The notes under the pieces: generated by a model
What the model saw: only the letters and a program-made list of their open reading frames with translations
What the model was told of the DNA's origin: nothing
Databases searched by the model: none
Made by a program: the position numbers and the translations under genes
Assembly (NCBI GenBank): GCA_910587835.1
Contig: CAJUNQ010000009.1
Location: forward strand, 1-53,017
Direction of reading: 5' to 3'
Source of the DNA: an uncultured Oscillospiraceae bacterium
Lineage (GTDB): Bacteria > Bacillota > Clostridia > Oscillospirales > Acutalibacteraceae
Length of the DNA stretch: 53,017 nt
Part shown: positions 24,487 through 33,401 of the stretch, in pieces
Layout: every line of letters starts with the position of its first letter
Numbering within the stretch: the stretch's first letter is position 1

Positions 24487-24522
24487 AAAAAAAGCAGGAG
24501 CCCTCTGGCTCCTGCCTCTTTT
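24487..24522. terminator. Bidirectional terminator between the recJ operon and the zinc-ribbon gene
   Basis: GCAGGAGCC (24494-24502) with GGCTCCTGC (24507-24515), loop CTCT, preceded by seven A and followed by CTCTTTTT. It can stop both converging transcripts. Confidence 0.9.
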
Positions 24523-24531
24523 TATGTCTGC

Positions 24532-24963
24532 TTACTCCTGGTCCTGATGGGTCTCCGGCTGCTCCTCGGGCTGGGGCGCGGGCTCCTCAGAGGCCTCCGC
24601 CTCAATGATCAGCTTCGCCCCGCAGGCGCTGCAAAAAGCCGCAGTGTTGCTGCACTGCTTGCCGCAGCCAGGGCACACCACCTTGTTCTGCTTGTCGTTA
24701 AGCTCCTTGGCAATGGCGGCGGCCTGGGCTTTCAGCTCGTCGATCTCCGTCATCTTGCCCACAGCCTCCGGGTCTCCGGCCAGGGCCTCCCGGCAGCTGT
24801 CGTACACATACTGCCCCAGGGTCTCATAGCGCTTGGTGAGCTCCGCGTTCACCTCAGCGGCGCCAATGCGCAGCTTGGAGACGTCCACCAGCTGGCCGGC
24901 CTTGCGGCCTACAGCCTCGGCGGCGGATTTCGCGTTTATGACCACATCATCAAAAATGCTCAT
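24532..24963 (-). CDS. Small zinc-ribbon protein with helical N-terminus
   Basis: Protein of 143 residues. Residues 1-90 are predicted helical (VINAKSAAEAVGRKAGQLVD, then ALAGDPEAVGKMTEIDELKA). A C-terminal zinc ribbon, CPGCGKQCSNTAAFCSACGA, and a Glu/Pro/Gln tail follow. There is no signal or membrane span. Such proteins are common in clostridia and of unknown role. AGGAGG stands 6-7 nt before the ATG. Monocistronic with its own promoter. Confidence 0.85.
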   Translation of the reverse strand: MSIFDDVVINAKSAAEAVGRKAGQLVDVSKLRIGAAEVNAELTKRYETLGQYVYDSCREALAGDPEAVGKMTEIDELKAQAAAIAKELNDKQNKVVCPGCGKQCSNTAAFCSACGAKLIIEAEASEEPAPQPEEQPETHQDQE

Positions 24964-25013
24964 GCAATGATCCTCCTATTCTTGGGGCGTCCCCGCCCTC
25001 ATTTGATATATCC

Positions 25014-25042
25014 ATTATACCAAGCTCCAAGGGGAAAGTAAA
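25014..25042 (-). promoter_or_regulatory. Promoter of the zinc-ribbon gene
   Basis: On the minus strand TTTACT (25042-25037), 17-nt spacer, TATAAT (25019-25014), about 50 nt before the start. The rest of 24964-25251 holds no gene. Confidence 0.72.
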
Positions 25043-25251
25043 GCGCATTTCTCTTTCTAAATAATTAAAAATTCTTTACGCTTCTGTGAGCTTGTTCCGG
25101 CGCAATCGATCCCTGGGCTTTCAGACACATCCAGCGGAGAGCAAGGAGGAAACCCCAGAAAATGTGACGATTTCCCCCTTGTCCCCCAGGGCTCCCGGCT
25201 GAGTCTGCCGAAAAGACCCGGGCAGTATCCTCTCCCCGCAGGCTCTGGCCT

Positions 25252-26079
25252 TTACAGTCCGAAAAACTCCAACGCCCGCTGAATATACTTGTCCCAGAAG
25301 GGCCACTCATGGGTGTAGCCGGGGGCCTCCTCAAACATGGCGGGCAGGCCGATCTCCTGGGCATGGGCCTTGAAGGCCTTGTACTTCTCCCAAATCAGCT
25401 GGTCGGCCTCGCCGCAGCAGAAGTAGAGCTTGGGCAGCGTGCCCGCCTCCATCAGCTCCGGCAGGCGGTCCCACACATTGATGGGGGAGCTCACATAGCC
25501 CTCCAGGCCCCCGAAGTTCTCCACCAGGTTCTCTACCCGCTTGTTGAACAGCGCCGACCCCGGGACCTGGGAATTGCCGTCATATTTGGGGGCCTTCATC
25601 TGCTTCAGGTCTGTAGGGGCATTGGACAGGCTGGCGGCTCCCGCGAACTTCTCCGGGTGGCCGACCGCGTACTGCATGGCCCCGTTGCCCCCCATGGAGA
25701 GCCCGGCAATAAAGTTATCCTCCCGCTTGTCAGAGGCAGGGAACCAGTTCTGCACCAGGGGCATCAGCTCCTCGGTAAGGTAGTCCCAGGCATGGTAGCC
25801 GGTGGCAAACCCCGGCCAGTTCACATAGTTGGAGTTGCCCCCGCTGGGCATCACTACAATCAGGCTCCGCGCCGTGGCATAGCTCTCAATGTTGGACTTG
25901 CGCAGCCAGTCGGTGTAGTCCCCAAAGGTGCCGTGGAGCAGCCAGAGCACCTTATATTTCTCCCCGCCGGCATAAAACTGGGCCGGGGTCTTGTCCCAGG
26001 GCTTGTCGGGCAGAATCACGTTCACATCCGTGTTGTTGCCCAGATATTGGCTTTGAAAGTTCAGATGCACCAACGACAT
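25252..26079 (-). CDS. Alpha/beta-hydrolase esterase (EstA/esterase D-like), paralogue 1
   Basis: Protein of 275 residues of the esterase D/tributyrin esterase type. The strand-turn VLWLLHGTFGDYTDW carries the oxyanion region, LIVVMPSGGNSNY follows, the nucleophile elbow is GLSMGGNGA (Ser in GxSxG), and a late PGYTHEW supplies the His. No signal peptide. It hydrolyses short acyl esters; the true substrate is unknown. It is the last gene of a three-gene minus-strand unit, 12 nt after the sulfhydrylase, and is a clear paralogue of the first gene (27374-28207). Confidence 0.88.
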   Translation of the reverse strand: MSLVHLNFQSQYLGNNTDVNVILPDKPWDKTPAQFYAGGEKYKVLWLLHGTFGDYTDWLRKSNIESYATARSLIVVMPSGGNSNYVNWPGFATGYHAWDYLTEELMPLVQNWFPASDKREDNFIAGLSMGGNGAMQYAVGHPEKFAGAASLSNAPTDLKQMKAPKYDGNSQVPGSALFNKRVENLVENFGGLEGYVSSPINVWDRLPELMEAGTLPKLYFCCGEADQLIWEKYKAFKAHAQEIGLPAMFEEAPGYTHEWPFWDKYIQRALEFFGL

Positions 26080-26091
26080 ACCGCTTCCTCC

Positions 26092-27354
26092 TTACAGGGA
26101 GGCCAGAGCCGCGCTCAGGTCTTCCAGAATGTCCTCCACATTTTCCAGGCCCACCGAGAAGCGGATCATGCCCCCGTCGATGCCCGCCGCAGCCAGCTGC
26201 TGGTCGGTGAGCTGCCGGTGGGTCTCGCTGGCCGGGTGCAGCACACAGGTGCGGATGTCCGCCACATGGACCTCGTTGCTGGCCAGCTTCAGGCCGTCCA
26301 TAAATTTCGCGGCAGCGGGCCGCCCCCCCTTGATGATGAAGGAGATGACCCCGCTGCACCCCTTCAGGTACTTCTGGGCCAGGGCATAGTCCGGGCTGGA
26401 GGGCAGGCCGGGGTAGCTGACGCTCTCCACATGAGGGTCGCTCTCCAGGAACTTCGCCACAGTCAGGGCGTTCTCACAATACTGCTTCATGCGCACAGGC
26501 AGGGTCTCCAGGCCCAGGTTCAGCAAAAACGCCGAGTGGGCCGCAGGGTACACCCCAAAGTCCCGCATCAGCTGCATCCGGGCCTTGATGATGTAGGCCA
26601 TGTTCCCATACTGTTGGGTGTAAGAGACGCCGTGGTAGGACTCGTCCGGCTCAGTCAGCTCCGGGAACTTCCCGTTGGTCCAGTCAAACCTGCCGCTGTC
26701 CACAATCACGCCCCCCACCTGCACCGCGTGGCCGTCCATGTATTTGCTGGTGGAGTGGATGACAATGTCCGCGCCGAACTGGAAGGGCTTGCACAGCACC
26801 GGCGTGGCAAAGGTGTTGTCCACAATCAGGGGGACCCCCATCTGGTGGGCAATCCCCGCAAAACGCGCAATGTCCAGCACCTTCAGGGCGGGGTTGGCAA
26901 TAGTCTCGCCAAAAACCAGCTTGGTGTTGGGCTTGAACGCCGCCTTAATCTCCTCGTCGCTGCTGTTGCCGTCCACATAGATGCACTCAATGCCCAGCTT
27001 CTTCAGGGTAAAGCTGAACAGGTTGATGGTGCCCCCATAGATGGTGGGCAGGCTGACAATGCTGTCCCCTGCCGAGCAGATGTTGAGAATGGACAGCAGG
27101 CTCGCCGCCTGGCCGGAGGTGGTGCACATGGCTCCCACGCCCCCCTCCAGGTCGGCAATCTTGTCCTCTACCGCCATAACGGTGGGGTTGCCGAACCGGG
27201 AATAGCACAGCCCCCGGGTGGGGTCGTCGAAAATCGCGGCCACCTCTGCGGCGGAATCGTACACATAGGTGGTGCTTTGTACAATGGGCAGCACCCGGGG
27301 CTCTCCGTTGCCCGGGGTGTAGCCGGAGTGCAGGCATTTGGTCTCGTCTCTCAT
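26092..27354 (-). CDS. O-acetylhomoserine sulfhydrylase (PLP-dependent)
   Basis: Protein of 420 residues, Cys/Met-metabolism PLP family. It likely converts O-acetylhomoserine plus sulfide to homocysteine (or thiols to methionine derivatives). Motifs: ETKCLHSGYTPGNGEPRVLP at the N-terminus, YSRFGNPT, the PLP-stacking region MCTTSGQAA, VDNTFATPVLCKPFQFGADI, and the PLP lysine in HSTSKYMDGHA. Residue choice (long 420-residue form, GHAVQVGG) favours MetY over the shorter MetB/MetC types. It lies between two esterase paralogues in one unit. No SAM riboswitch is seen; the whole leader before the first gene is only about 80 nt to the repeat. Confidence 0.93.
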   Translation of the reverse strand: MRDETKCLHSGYTPGNGEPRVLPIVQSTTYVYDSAAEVAAIFDDPTRGLCYSRFGNPTVMAVEDKIADLEGGVGAMCTTSGQAASLLSILNICSAGDSIVSLPTIYGGTINLFSFTLKKLGIECIYVDGNSSDEEIKAAFKPNTKLVFGETIANPALKVLDIARFAGIAHQMGVPLIVDNTFATPVLCKPFQFGADIVIHSTSKYMDGHAVQVGGVIVDSGRFDWTNGKFPELTEPDESYHGVSYTQQYGNMAYIIKARMQLMRDFGVYPAAHSAFLLNLGLETLPVRMKQYCENALTVAKFLESDPHVESVSYPGLPSSPDYALAQKYLKGCSGVISFIIKGGRPAAAKFMDGLKLASNEVHVADIRTCVLHPASETHRQLTDQQLAAAGIDGGMIRFSVGLENVEDILEDLSAALASL

Positions 27355-27373
27355 TTGGCTTTTCTCCTTATGC

Positions 27374-28207
27374 TCAGTCTTCGCTTACATGGCCGGAGCT
27401 TATGCCCTGGGTCACATCCCCCAGGGGTAGCCACTCCAGGGCCTTCAGGATATACTCGTCCCAGAACGTCCAGTCATGTCCGCCGGGGCCCTCCTGCCAG
27501 GTCACGTCATAGCCCAGCTCCATCAGTTTGTCCCGGAAGGTATGGTTGGGCTTTATAAGGTCATCCTCGGTGCCGCAGGCCAGATAGAACCTGGGCTTGT
27601 CCTCCCGCCCGGCCTGCTTTTCCGCCAGGGCGGTGTAGTCGTTCTCTCCGCCCAGCACCTTTGTAAGGTCCCCGAACACCGACTCGTAATATCCCCGGTT
27701 GGTCATGAGGAAATCCGTGTACTCCGCGTTCAGGTTCTGCTCGTTGAGCACCAATGCCGCCGAGAGCCCCACTATATGCCCGAAGGTCTCCGGGTGCTGC
27801 AGGCCGTTCACAATGGCCCCGAAGCCGCCCATGGAGAGCCCGCCGATGAAGGTGTCCTCCCGCTTTCTTGAGAGGGGGAAGCTCCTGCGGGTGAACTCTA
27901 TGAGGTCCTTGGAGATGAAGGAGCCGTACAGGGCGCTGGTCTTCCGGTTGTCCACATAAAAGCTGTTGTCGCCGCTGGGCATCACCACAGCCAGGTTGCG
28001 GGCCTCGGCCCAGCTTTGCAGCCGGGTGCCGCTGACCCAGTCGGTATAGTTGCCGAAAATGCCGTGGAGCAGATACAGGGTCTTGAAGGGCTTTGCCTCA
28101 GGCTCAGGCTGGCCGGGGAACACGATTTTGTCTGTGGGCAGCACCACCTGAATGGGCACGGTGCGCATCAAAGACTTGGACATGAAATTGCACTGAATAA
28201 GCGCCAT
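27374..28207 (-). CDS. Alpha/beta-hydrolase esterase, paralogue 2
   Basis: Protein of 277 residues with the same plan as the gene at 25252-26079: LYLLHGIFGNYTDW, LAVVMPSGDNSFYV, nucleophile elbow GLSMGGFGA and GGHDWTFWDEYILKAL with the late His. It is the first gene of the esterase-sulfhydrylase-esterase unit, 19 nt before the sulfhydrylase; AAAGGAG lies 7-8 nt before its ATG. Foldback element A copy 2 lies 83 nt upstream, so the promoter is probably in or close to the repeat. Confidence 0.88.
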   Translation of the reverse strand: MALIQCNFMSKSLMRTVPIQVVLPTDKIVFPGQPEPEAKPFKTLYLLHGIFGNYTDWVSGTRLQSWAEARNLAVVMPSGDNSFYVDNRKTSALYGSFISKDLIEFTRRSFPLSRKREDTFIGGLSMGGFGAIVNGLQHPETFGHIVGLSAALVLNEQNLNAEYTDFLMTNRGYYESVFGDLTKVLGGENDYTALAEKQAGREDKPRFYLACGTEDDLIKPNHTFRDKLMELGYDVTWQEGPGGHDWTFWDEYILKALEWLPLGDVTQGISSGHVSED

Positions 28208-28289
28208 AAAGATTCTCCTTTTCTATTTTTGAGAAACGCGCAAGCAGAGTCAGAAAGGGTTTCAAAGGGCTGGCTCCCTTGGACATGAT

Positions 28290-28457
28290 CTAGAGTCTGT
28301 TTTAAAACTCCGAAACGCCGTCTATTTTGCCCCAAAACGGTGCTTTCTGCGTCAAAAATCCTCGAAAGGCGGCAAGCCTTTCTTGCGGTTTTTTCCTTGA
28401 AAGCCCTCGTTTTGGGACAAAAATCCGACATTTCTCCGGTTTTCAAACAGACTCTAG
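28290..28457. repeat. Foldback element A, copy 2 (168 bp)
   Basis: Same length and nearly the same sequence as 13238-13405, with CTAG at both ends. The few differences (TTTTAAAAC for TTTGAAAAC, TTTTGCCCC for TTATGCCCC) lie in the 5' arm. It sits upstream of the esterase operon. Confidence 0.9.
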
Positions 28458-28732
28458 CCCCGGGTTTCCTCGGTACACTCCACCGCCGGCGGTCATAATA
28501 CTGTCAGACGCTGAAAGCCTCCCGGCGGGGCTGCTTTTCTTACCGCAGGCTTTTCTGTCTCCTGTAAAGCACGGGGGTGTCAGACTGTTTCGGGTGGGAA
28601 TGCGGCCTTGGGCCCCTTTGTCTGCGGCCTTTGGCCTCTGGCGGCTCAGGGCTTTGCCCTGAGAACCCACCAGAGGGGCCTGTCCCTCCGGACTCCCATC
28701 GCCGCGCTCTCCTTGTCCTTGATATCCTTTTG
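28458..28732. other. Intergenic region downstream of valS with large hairpin
   Basis: No gene is seen. A two-step hairpin at 28635-28676 pairs CCTCTGG with CCAGAGG and, inside, CTCAGGGC with GCCCTGAG around TTT; it has no T run. A weaker AAAGC...GCTTTT hairpin lies near 28518-28540. These may end or stabilise the valS transcript. Confidence 0.5.
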
Positions 28733-31354
28733 TTATCCTTGCAAGCCTTTCAGGGATTCCTGGATATGCTTGACATTTTCCCGCAGCTTCTCGCAGTTGG
28801 CGCGCACGCCCTCCACCACGTCCGCCGGGGCCTTGGACATGAATTTCTCATTGCTCAGTTTGGCCTCCGCCCGTTCCAGCTGGCCCAGCTGGGCCTTCAG
28901 CTCCTTCTCCAGCCGGGCAAGCTCCGCGTCCCGGTCAATCAGGTCTTCCAGCGGCAGATAGGACCGGGCCCCGGTAGTCACCATGGTCACAGCCCCCTTG
29001 GGGACCTCCATGCTCTCTCCCACCTCTACGCCGCTGCAGCCGGCCAGCCGCTGAATGGCCTCCGCCTCCGCCTGATACAACGCCGGGTCCTTGGTCTCAA
29101 TGTGCAGCTGGGCCTTGCGGGAGGGCGGCACGTTCATCTCGCTGCGCCGGGTGCGGATGGCGGTAATCAGCTCCATCACCCGCTCCATGCCCGCGGCCTC
29201 CTCCGGGAACCGCAGCGCCGGGTCGAACACCGGCCAGGGGGCCACAATCAAGGCCTCGCCCTGGTGGGGCAGGCTCTGCCAGATGGTCTCGGTGACAAAG
29301 GGCATAAAGGGATGCAGCAGCTTCATGGCGCCGCTCATCACCCACACCAGCACCTGCCGGGCGTTCTGGGCAGCGTCCTCCTGGTTCAGCCGCAGCTTGG
29401 CCAGCTCAATATACCAGTCGCAGAAATCGCCCCAGATGAAGTCGTACACCTTCTGCACCGCCACGCCCAGCTCAAAGCGTTCCAGGTTCTCGGTCATCTC
29501 CCGGGCCACCTGGTTAAAGCGGTTGACAATCCACTTGTCCTCCAGGCTCAGGCTGGCGGGCAGGGCGCAGGGCACGTCCTTGCCCTCAATATTCATAAGA
29601 ATAAACCGGGCGGCGTTCCACAGCTTATTGGCAAAGTTCCGGCTGGCGGCCACCTTCTCGTCCGAGTACCGGGTGTCGTTGCCCGGGCTGGTGCCTGTGA
29701 TGATGGTCAGCCGCAGAGCGTCGGCCCCGTACTTGTCAATCACCTCCACCGGGTCCACTCCGTTGCCCAAAGACTTGGACATCTTCCGGCCCTGGGCGTC
29801 CCGCACCAGGCCGTGGAGCAGCACCGTGTCAAAGGGGGGCTCCCCCATCTGCTCAATGCCGGAGAAGATCATCCGGGCCACCCAGAAGAAGATGATGTCA
29901 TAGCCCGTCACCAGGGTGTTGGTGGGGTAAAAATACTCCAAATCCTCGGTCTTGTCCGGCCAGCCCAGAGTGGAGAAGGGCCACAGCGCCGAGCTGAACC
30001 AGGTGTCCAGGGTGTCCTCATCCTGACGCAGGGGCTTGCCGCACTTGGGGCACACCGTCAGGTCCTCCTCACTGACAAAGGTCTCCCCGCAATCGTCGCA
30101 GTACCAGGCGGGGATGCGGTGCCCCCACCAGATCTGCCGGGAGATGCACCAGTCCTTGATGTTCTCCATCCAGTTATAGTAGACCTTCTCCATGCGCTCG
30201 GGGATGATCCTGACCTTCTTCTCCCGCACGGCGGCAATGGCGGGCTTTGCCATAGACTCCATTTTAACAAACCACTGGGTGGACACCCGGGGCTCTACCG
30301 AGGTATGGCAGCGGTGGCAGGCCCCCACATTGTGCTTGATGGGCTCTACCTTGATGAGATAGCCCCCCTCTTCCAGGTCCTTCACAATCTGCCTGCGGGC
30401 CTCCTGCATGGACATGCCCTGATACCTGCCGCCGTTCTCGTTGATGTTCCCCGCCTCGTCCATAATGGTGATAACGGGCAGGCCATGGCGCTGGCCCACC
30501 AAAAAGTCGTTGGGGTCGTGGGCCGGGGTAATCTTCACCACGCCGGTGCCAAAGTCCATTTCCACATACTCGTCGGCCACCACGGGAATCTCCTTGTCCA
30601 CCAGAGGCAGAATCACATTTTTCCCCACAATGTCCTTATATCGCGGGTCCTCCGGGTGCACGGCAATGGCCGTGTCCCCCAGCATGGTCTCGGGCCGGGT
30701 GGTGGCCAGCTCCACATAGCCTGTGCCGTCGGCCAGGGGGTAGCGCAGATGCCAGAAGGAGCCCTCCTTCTCCTCAAACTCCACCTCCGCGTCGGAAAGA
30801 GCCGTGCCGCAGTGGGCGCACCAGTTGATCATCCGCTCTCCCCGGTAGATAAGGCCCTTTTCATACAGCTTGACGAACACATGGCGAACTGCCCGGCTGC
30901 AGCCCTCGTCCAGGGTAAAACGCTGGCGCTCCCAGTCTGCGGAGGAGCCCAGCAGCTTCAGCTGCTCGGTGATGCGCCCGCCGTACTTCTCGTTCCACTG
31001 CCAGGCCCGCTCCATATACTTCTCCCGGCCCATGCCCTCCTTGGTGAGGCCTTCCTTTCTCAGGGCCTCCACAATCTTCACCTCTGTGGCCAGGGCCGCG
31101 TGGTCGGTGCCGGGCAGCCACAGGGCGCTGTAGCCCTGCATCCGCTTCCACCGGATGAGCACGTCCTGGGTGGTCATGGTCATGGCGTGGCCCACATGCA
31201 GCTGGTCGGTGACATTGGGCGGGGGCATCATAATGGTATAGGGCTTCTTGGCTTTGTCTGCCTCAGCGTGAAAATACCCGCCCTCGCGCCAGAGCCGGTA
31301 GATATCCTTCTCCACGGCCTGGGGCTCGTAGGCCTTTGAAAACAACTCATTCAT
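28733..31354 (-). CDS. valS: Valyl-tRNA synthetase
   Basis: Protein of 873 residues, class I synthetase that charges tRNA-Val. The HIGH-like motif is PPPNVTDQLHVGHAM, the KMSKS motif is GRKMSKSLGNGVDP, the editing domain has TTRPETMLGDTAIAVHP, and a C-terminal coiled coil (LARLEKELKAQLGQLERAEA) ends the protein, as expected for ValRS. A zinc-binding pair, YCDDCGE...CPKCGKPL, sits in the middle. The start at 31354 follows AAGGAATG. Only 41 nt separate it from the SLH gene upstream, so there is no room for a T-box leader and it is probably co-transcribed or uses a promoter inside that gene. Confidence 0.96.
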   Translation of the reverse strand: MNELFSKAYEPQAVEKDIYRLWREGGYFHAEADKAKKPYTIMMPPPNVTDQLHVGHAMTMTTQDVLIRWKRMQGYSALWLPGTDHAALATEVKIVEALRKEGLTKEGMGREKYMERAWQWNEKYGGRITEQLKLLGSSADWERQRFTLDEGCSRAVRHVFVKLYEKGLIYRGERMINWCAHCGTALSDAEVEFEEKEGSFWHLRYPLADGTGYVELATTRPETMLGDTAIAVHPEDPRYKDIVGKNVILPLVDKEIPVVADEYVEMDFGTGVVKITPAHDPNDFLVGQRHGLPVITIMDEAGNINENGGRYQGMSMQEARRQIVKDLEEGGYLIKVEPIKHNVGACHRCHTSVEPRVSTQWFVKMESMAKPAIAAVREKKVRIIPERMEKVYYNWMENIKDWCISRQIWWGHRIPAWYCDDCGETFVSEEDLTVCPKCGKPLRQDEDTLDTWFSSALWPFSTLGWPDKTEDLEYFYPTNTLVTGYDIIFFWVARMIFSGIEQMGEPPFDTVLLHGLVRDAQGRKMSKSLGNGVDPVEVIDKYGADALRLTIITGTSPGNDTRYSDEKVAASRNFANKLWNAARFILMNIEGKDVPCALPASLSLEDKWIVNRFNQVAREMTENLERFELGVAVQKVYDFIWGDFCDWYIELAKLRLNQEDAAQNARQVLVWVMSGAMKLLHPFMPFVTETIWQSLPHQGEALIVAPWPVFDPALRFPEEAAGMERVMELITAIRTRRSEMNVPPSRKAQLHIETKDPALYQAEAEAIQRLAGCSGVEVGESMEVPKGAVTMVTTGARSYLPLEDLIDRDAELARLEKELKAQLGQLERAEAKLSNEKFMSKAPADVVEGVRANCEKLRENVKHIQESLKGLQG

Positions 31355-31395
31355 ACAGGTTCATTCCTTATTTTGTAATATTCTCCAGCTCATGG

Positions 31396-33129
31396 TCAAG
31401 CACGGCCGGTATACTGGGCGTAGGCCGCAAAAATTGTGGCCGCCTCGCTGCGCACCGTACCCTTCTGGGGGTTCACCTTGCCCATATTGTCGCCGCTGAT
31501 CAGCCCGGCCTCCCGGCAGGCATACACCTGATACCGGGCCCAGGGAGCGATCTGGTAATCGTCGGCAAAGAAGGAGCCGATATCCCCGCTGTTGAGCCCC
31601 AGGGCATTATACAGCACCACGCAGATCTCCTGCTTGGTAATGGTGGCGTTGGGCCGGAAGCGGCCCCGGTTGTCGCCGCTCATCATGCCGGACTGCTTGG
31701 CCCAGTTGGCCGCGGCAGCATACCACTGGTTGGCCGGCACGTCAGAAAAAGCGGACTTGCCCTTATAGGGGGTCAGGTCCACCCCCAGGGCGCTGGCCAT
31801 AACAGCGGCGAACTGCGCCCGGGTAAAGGCCCCGTTGGGGGTAAACCGGCCCTGGTTGCCCGTAAAGTACCCCAGCTCAGACACGGTCTCCACCTTGTCG
31901 TAGAACCAGGCGTCCCGGGGCACGTCGCTATAGCGCAGGGGCGGGTACTCGCGGCCCAGATACACATAGGCCTTGGTGTTCTTTTTGGGGTATTTTGCGC
32001 CGCCCAGGCTCACGCCGGACTCGGTAAAGGGGTCCTGCTCCACATGAGAGGGCTCCTTGCTGTACACATGGCCCGCCACCACGGTCTGAGAACCCACAAG
32101 GAAGTAGTCCCAGTCCAGCACCGCGCTGCCGTCGTCCCAGGTCAGGTCCACATTATACCACAGCCCGTCGTCCATCTTCACATTGTTCCACATATGGGTG
32201 GGGCTGATCACGCACACGCAGGGGACGCCCATTTCGTCCAGCACCATTTTCAGGGCCTTGGCATACCCGTCGCACACCGGGTCGTAGGCGTCGTTGGGGA
32301 TGAGGGCGCTGTAGGCAACATGGGCGTATTTCTCGTTGGGCGAGCCCAACATGCTGTGGCCGTACTGGTTCTGCTGGGCCAGAATGTCATGAGCTGCCTT
32401 GACCCTGGAGTAGGTGTCCGGCTCCCGCATGGCCTGCCGGGCAATGTCCCGGGCCGCGGCCAGCATTTGGGTCTGCATGGTCTTCTCCTGGCCGTTAAAG
32501 GGCATCTCCATCTGGTAAGAGGCGCTTTCTACCGTGCCCACCCCCCGGCTGACCCGGAAGGTCATGGCGGTCCACACGCCCCCATGGAGCCACACCATGT
32601 CCGGCCGGTCCAAGCGCAGGGCCACCACAGCGGCCTGCATATCGTTCTGCAACGCGTCATACAGGGCCTTGCCTGCGCCTGTGGGGGTAAAGGTGCTGCC
32701 AAAAACAGTGCCTGCCACCTTCTGCCCCTGAATGCCTGCAATGGACACCTCCACCTCATGGCCGGAGGCGCTGAGGAAACGGTCTACCGAAATGTTCTGC
32801 AAGGCGTTATAGCAGTTTTTCTGCCGGGCGCTCAGGCGGCTGTACATAGAGCCGTCTACATTGGCGTTGGACGCGCTGAAATACTCCGAGCTGTCAATAA
32901 GGCCCGTGCCTTGGCCCACCTCCATTGCCTCGCTGGAGACTATAACCTCAAATTCTGCGGCGCCATCCTCCGGGTCCGCCTCCACAGCCTCCGGGGGGGC
33001 GCTGTCTACCGGGTACTCGCCGACAGTGGCGGAAGCCGTGGCGGCCGGCGCCAACGGGACCCAAAAGGCGACGAGCAGCGCCAGCATGGCCGCGGCAAAC
33101 TTCTGGTAGAGCTTGAATTGACAAGACAT
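31396..33129 (-). CDS. Secreted transglutaminase-like protein with SLH domains
   Basis: About 577 residues. A signal peptide (KLYQKFAAAMLALLVAFWVP, cut near ATASA) is followed by an acidic stretch, a helical region, and a transglutaminase-like domain with all three catalytic positions: Cys in YDPVCDGYAKAL, His in SPTHMWNNVKM and Asp in YNVDLTWDD. Three S-layer-homology repeats end it (FSDVP..., FADDY..., VNPQKGTVRSEAA). It should be anchored to secondary cell-wall polymer on the surface and may act as a peptidase or cross-linker. The start at 33129 has AGGAGGG 6 nt upstream. Confidence 0.88.
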   Translation of the reverse strand: MSCQFKLYQKFAAAMLALLVAFWVPLAPAATASATVGEYPVDSAPPEAVEADPEDGAAEFEVIVSSEAMEVGQGTGLIDSSEYFSASNANVDGSMYSRLSARQKNCYNALQNISVDRFLSASGHEVEVSIAGIQGQKVAGTVFGSTFTPTGAGKALYDALQNDMQAAVVALRLDRPDMVWLHGGVWTAMTFRVSRGVGTVESASYQMEMPFNGQEKTMQTQMLAAARDIARQAMREPDTYSRVKAAHDILAQQNQYGHSMLGSPNEKYAHVAYSALIPNDAYDPVCDGYAKALKMVLDEMGVPCVCVISPTHMWNNVKMDDGLWYNVDLTWDDGSAVLDWDYFLVGSQTVVAGHVYSKEPSHVEQDPFTESGVSLGGAKYPKKNTKAYVYLGREYPPLRYSDVPRDAWFYDKVETVSELGYFTGNQGRFTPNGAFTRAQFAAVMASALGVDLTPYKGKSAFSDVPANQWYAAAANWAKQSGMMSGDNRGRFRPNATITKQEICVVLYNALGLNSGDIGSFFADDYQIAPWARYQVYACREAGLISGDNMGKVNPQKGTVRSEAATIFAAYAQYTGRA

Positions 33130-33162
33130 GATGTTCCCTCCTGTTTTGAAATATCTACCTAT

Positions 33163-33191
33163 ATTATCTCTCAAACTCCCTCCAATGTCAA
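33163..33191 (-). promoter_or_regulatory. Promoter of the transglutaminase-SLH gene
   Basis: On the minus strand TTGACA (33191-33186), 17-nt spacer, GATAAT (33168-33163). Divergent from the promoter at 33300. Confidence 0.78.
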
Positions 33192-33299
33192 GCATGAGGC
33201 CAAGTCAGTTTTCCGTCTCCGTTTCCGGGGCAGGCCGGCAGAGAAATCCCCCTAAAATATGAACATGCCGTTAACAAGCTGTGAATTCTGGAAATAGGC

Positions 33300-33328
33300 T
33301 TGCAAAAAGTCCAAAGCTGTGATAAAAT
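33300..33328 (+). promoter_or_regulatory. Promoter of the NlpC/P60-SLH gene
   Basis: TTGCAA (33300-33305), 17-nt spacer, TAAAAT (33323-33328), about 70 nt before the start. Confidence 0.7.
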
Positions 33329-33401
33329 GTAACTAATTTGTAATCTCTTTCACAAGCTCAGCCTGCACAAATCATTTCTAACGAATTTGAGAGGTATATT
33401 T

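Noticed and set aside
28208..28289. SAM riboswitch before the sulfhydrylase operon
   Set aside because: The leader before the repeat is about 80 nt and lacks the S-box stems.
31355..31395. T-box riboswitch before valS
   Set aside because: Only 41 nt separate valS from the upstream gene, too short for a T-box, and no T-box sequence is visible.
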